Positions 61,948-64,000 of a DNA stretch of 64,000 nt are shown in pieces. A program made the position numbers and the translations under genes. The notes under the pieces were generated by a model. It had not been told where the DNA came from and made no database searches. It saw only the letters and a list, made by a program, of their open reading frames with translations. The DNA is taken from NCBI RefSeq assembly GCF_947492815.1, contig NZ_CANLOB010000028.1, forward strand, positions 1 through 64,000, given 5' to 3'. Each line of letters starts with the position of its first letter. The first letter of the stretch is position 1. This stretch comes from an uncultured Dokdonia sp. (GTDB lineage Bacteria > Bacteroidota > Bacteroidia > Flavobacteriales > Flavobacteriaceae).

Positions 61948-63057
61948 ATGAATCCTTCTGAAGAAAACATCCAACAAGTAGTAAAAGAAAACAAAGCATT
62001 ACGGCAAGAAAATCAGGATTTAAAACAAAAACTTGATGCCATTTCATCAAAACAAACAGAAAGTAATACTCGTATATTAAAAGCCTCTATTAAAGGTGTT
62101 GGTATATGGGCTGGTGCTGATTTAAAGAATAGTTTTAATGTTGTTTTTGAAGAACTCCCAAATGTTTCTAAAAAATCAGTCGCACAACTTTCTGCAAGTA
62201 TTGCAAAACGCATAACACGTATTGGTCTTTTTACCATTTTATTTGCTGTAATCCCTGCGCTTGTATTATTTGTACAGACTAGCATCTTATTTCAACAAAA
62301 TGAAAAACTAGAAGAACAAAACAAAAAAATTCAAAACCAAATTTATCTAGAGGAAGCAAGTAGGCGAAACAACCTTGTATTTCTAATGGATAATGTATTA
62401 GACATTATACATGAAGAGCTTTATGAGTCTCCTAGATTAACAGCCTCTACTATCGCAAGAACAAAGTCATTAATGTACGGGTTTAGGCCCTACAAATTCT
62501 TAGAAGGAGAAAAGCTTACAAAACCATTAAGTCCTGAAAAAGGACAATTCTTACTAGCCCTCATACATAGCGATATTAGTAAAAGTAGCATGCAAAAAAT
62601 ATTTACAGCTTCCTTTAATAATGTATACCTAAAAGATGCCAATATGTTTGGTGTATCGCTAGAAAACATAGATATGCCGTCATCAGACTTACAGGGCGTA
62701 GATTTATGGCAAGCTAACCTTAAAAATGCAAATCTTAACAATACCAACCTAACCTACGCAAAACTAGGAAATACCAATCTTACACATGCCGATTTACGAT
62801 TTGCTCAATTAAACCATGCAAATTTAACTAATGCTATTCTAGACGATGCCTTTCTTGACAACACAACAATACAGAATGCCAATCTCACCGGAACATCACT
62901 TCAAAATGTCCATGTAACATCAGAAAATTGGATTAAGAATTTAAAAGAATGGAATGTAATTGGAGCAGATGCTATATCAAATACATACACTATAAAAGGC
63001 CCTCGTAAAAATGAATTTGATGATGAATATTTTGTTTTAGAGCGCATAAAAAAATAA
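61948..63057 (+). CDS. Pentapeptide-repeat membrane protein
   Basis: This protein (369 aa from ATG 61948) has an N-terminal coiled coil (residues 5-45) and one membrane helix near residues 90-110 (TRIGLFTILFAVIPALVLFVQTSILF). A second coiled coil follows (EKLEEQNKKIQNQ). Pentapeptide repeats A(D/N)LxX cover about residues 225-330 (DLQGVDLWQANLKNANLNN...TNLTYAKLGNTNLTHADL). An upstream GTG at 61942 is also in frame. The repeats form a right-handed quadrilateral helix. The function is unknown. Confidence 0.85.
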   Translation: MNPSEENIQQVVKENKALRQENQDLKQKLDAISSKQTESNTRILKASIKGVGIWAGADLKNSFNVVFEELPNVSKKSVAQLSASIAKRITRIGLFTILFAVIPALVLFVQTSILFQQNEKLEEQNKKIQNQIYLEEASRRNNLVFLMDNVLDIIHEELYESPRLTASTIARTKSLMYGFRPYKFLEGEKLTKPLSPEKGQFLLALIHSDISKSSMQKIFTASFNNVYLKDANMFGVSLENIDMPSSDLQGVDLWQANLKNANLNNTNLTYAKLGNTNLTHADLRFAQLNHANLTNAILDDAFLDNTTIQNANLTGTSLQNVHVTSENWIKNLKEWNVIGADAISNTYTIKGPRKNEFDDEYFVLERIKK

Positions 63058-63129
63058 AACACATACACCTTTTAAAAGTTTGCAAATTCTTTATAAGGGT
63101 ATTACCTTAATCACATAGAAAATATCACT

Positions 63130-63309
63130 ATGAAATTCTTTGACTCATTATCTACTACCACACAAGTATTTGTTGTTTTTATAGGTCTTGCTGTTTTATT
63201 TATGATCGTTTTTGCAAATAACAAACGAAATAAAAACAAACTATATCATCGCAAACGACGTAATTTTAGAGACAATTATGAAGCTAAAAGAAAAGAAAAA
63301 GAAGAATAA
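63130..63309 (+). CDS. Small membrane protein, 59 aa
   Basis: ATG 63130 opens a 59-aa frame. It has a hydrophobic helix (residues 12-29, VFVVFIGLAVLFMIVFA) and a strongly basic tail (NKRNKNKLYHRKRRNFRDNYEAKRKEKEE). The composition is that of a small single-pass inner-membrane protein. The next tiny gene starts 3 nt after its stop, so they are probably co-expressed. Confidence 0.6.
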   Translation: MKFFDSLSTTTQVFVVFIGLAVLFMIVFANNKRNKNKLYHRKRRNFRDNYEAKRKEKEE

Positions 63310-63312
63310 GAT

Positions 63313-63432
63313 ATGTTCTGGGTAGCCATATTAATTGGCGTAGTGTTTTTAATTAAAAATATTAGCGGCGCAAAAAGAAAATTCAAAAACTTTCCACGAA
63401 GGTGGAAAACACATAATATTAACAACTATTAA
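63313..63432 (+). CDS. Very small membrane protein, 39 aa
   Basis: ATG 63313 opens a 39-aa frame (MFWVAILIGVVFLIKNIS then a basic part ending HNINNY). It is 3 nt downstream of the 59-aa gene. A 7-bp perfect stem (TTTCCAC/GTGGAAA, loop GAAG) lies within it at 63391-63408. The short length makes this less certain. Confidence 0.45.
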   Translation: MFWVAILIGVVFLIKNISGAKRKFKNFPRRWKTHNINNY

Positions 63433-63485
63433 TCTAAGGCATACACGATGTATCCCTTTCTATAAAAAGTCGATTGCGAGATAAG

Positions 63486-63505
63486 ATACTCGCCTTCGCG
63501 AGTAT
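63486..63505. promoter_or_regulatory. Hairpin abutting a start codon
   Basis: ATACTCGC (63486-63493) and GCGAGTAT (63498-63505) form a perfect 8-bp stem with a CTTC loop. It ends 2 nt before the ATG of the cobalamin adenosyltransferase gene. It could limit translation or be a relic of a repeated palindrome. A cobalamin riboswitch was not recognised. Confidence 0.55.
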
Positions 63506-63507
63506 TA

Positions 63508-64000
63508 ATGAAAATATATACAAAAACAGGAGATAAAGGAACAACAGCACTTTTTGGAGGCACCCGTGTTCCTAAACATCATATTAGAATTGACAGTTAC
63601 GGAACTGTAGATGAATTAAATTCTCATATAGGCCTTATTCGCGATCAAGAAATTGATCCAAGAAGCAAAGAAATTCTAGTACATATACAAGATAGACTTT
63701 TTACAGTAGGTGCTGTATTAGCAACCGATCCAGAAAAAATGACATTAAAAAATGGCAAAGACAGATTGAACATTCCTCGTGTAGATGAAGAAGATATTGT
63801 CCTTTTAGAAACAGAGATGGATAAAATGAATGATCATTTACCCCCGATGACACATTTTGTATTACCTGGAGGACATACTACTGTGTCATATTGTCACATA
63901 GCTCGCTGTGTTTGCCGTAGAGCAGAACGCTTAGCAACAGCATTATACGAATTAGAACCCTTTGATGAACACACCTTAAAGTATCTTAACCGACTTTCTG
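63508..64000 (+). CDS. ATP:cob(I)alamin adenosyltransferase, PduO family (partial)
   Basis: The first 164 residues are visible before the window ends. Motifs are MKIYTKTGDKGTTALFGG, IDSYGTVDELNSHIG, DRLFTVGAVLATDP and VLPGGHTTVSYCHIARCVCRRAERL. The last contains the Arg-Cys-Arg-Arg-Ala-Glu-Arg motif conserved in PduO-type enzymes that make adenosylcobalamin. The C-terminus lies outside the window. A hairpin lies against the start codon. Confidence 0.93.
   Translation, partial: MKIYTKTGDKGTTALFGGTRVPKHHIRIDSYGTVDELNSHIGLIRDQEIDPRSKEILVHIQDRLFTVGAVLATDPEKMTLKNGKDRLNIPRVDEEDIVLLETEMDKMNDHLPPMTHFVLPGGHTTVSYCHIARCVCRRAERLATALYELEPFDEHTLKYLNRLS

Noticed and set aside
63486..63505. Hairpin as a cobalamin riboswitch
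   Set aside because: A 20-nt hairpin is far too small and no conserved B12-box was recognised.

Overview
The window looks like chromosomal DNA from a marine-type member of the Flavobacteriaceae (Bacteroidetes). It is AT-rich. Starts lack Shine-Dalgarno sequences, and at least two promoters fit the Bacteroidetes TAnnTTTG -7 box. The protein families agree: a repeat-rich exported protein of the type-IX-secretion kind, a folP/DUF1599/BT_3928/tpiA neighbourhood, a 3-coathanger-stack subtilase, DUF4105 and WbqC. No rRNA, tRNA, CRISPR array, prophage or insertion sequence was recognised, and no gene-free stretch exceeds 300 bp.

Layout. (1) 1-3131 (-): N-terminal part of a giant secreted repeat protein that runs off the left edge. 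(2) 3303-16990: mostly housekeeping genes. These are folP (-), then on + DUF1599, a BT_3928-type DoxX protein, a lone DppB-like permease, an LRR protein, a small membrane protein, tpiA, a stalk-like surface protein, a subtilase, prmA, clpS, sucC, a small exported protein and a DUF4105 membrane protein. (3) 16999-57778 (-): one nearly unbroken 41-kb surface polysaccharide locus of 36 genes, read from wza at 57778 down to the initiating sugar-phosphate transferase at 16999. (4) 58015-64000 (+): an ABC-F ATPase, a methyltransferase, a LolD-like ATPase, a pentapeptide-repeat membrane protein, two tiny membrane proteins and the start of a cobalamin adenosyltransferase.

The polysaccharide locus holds outer-membrane export (Wza), a chain-length tyrosine kinase (Wzc), an ABC exporter (Wzm/Wzt-like), a polymerase/ligase (Wzy/WaaL-like), an initiating polyprenyl-phosphate glycosyltransferase and about 17 glycosyltransferases. 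It also has precursor modules. One makes and activates a nonulosonic (sialic-like) acid (NeuB/NeuC/NeuA). Another makes an N-acylated dTDP-4-amino-4,6-dideoxyhexose (WecE-type aminotransferase, NeuD/PglD-like acyltransferase, WbqC). Decorating enzymes include a formyltransferase, an AsnB-type amidotransferase, a pyruvyl transferase, a polysaccharide deacetylase, a methyltransferase and an unusual QueC-like PP-loop enzyme. The likely product is a long, negatively charged, heavily decorated capsule or O-antigen.

The most striking unexplained signal is not a gene. A perfect 14-16 bp palindrome (core TTTCGCGAAA) occurs 16 times in 64 kb. Thirteen copies lie inside coding sequences, where they are read in all three possible frames (AFAKA, RFRES and LSRK peptides). 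Twelve of the sixteen are in the polysaccharide locus. A second palindrome built from the same half-words occurs twice. This looks like a highly iterated palindrome or sequence-recognition element that proteins have accommodated.
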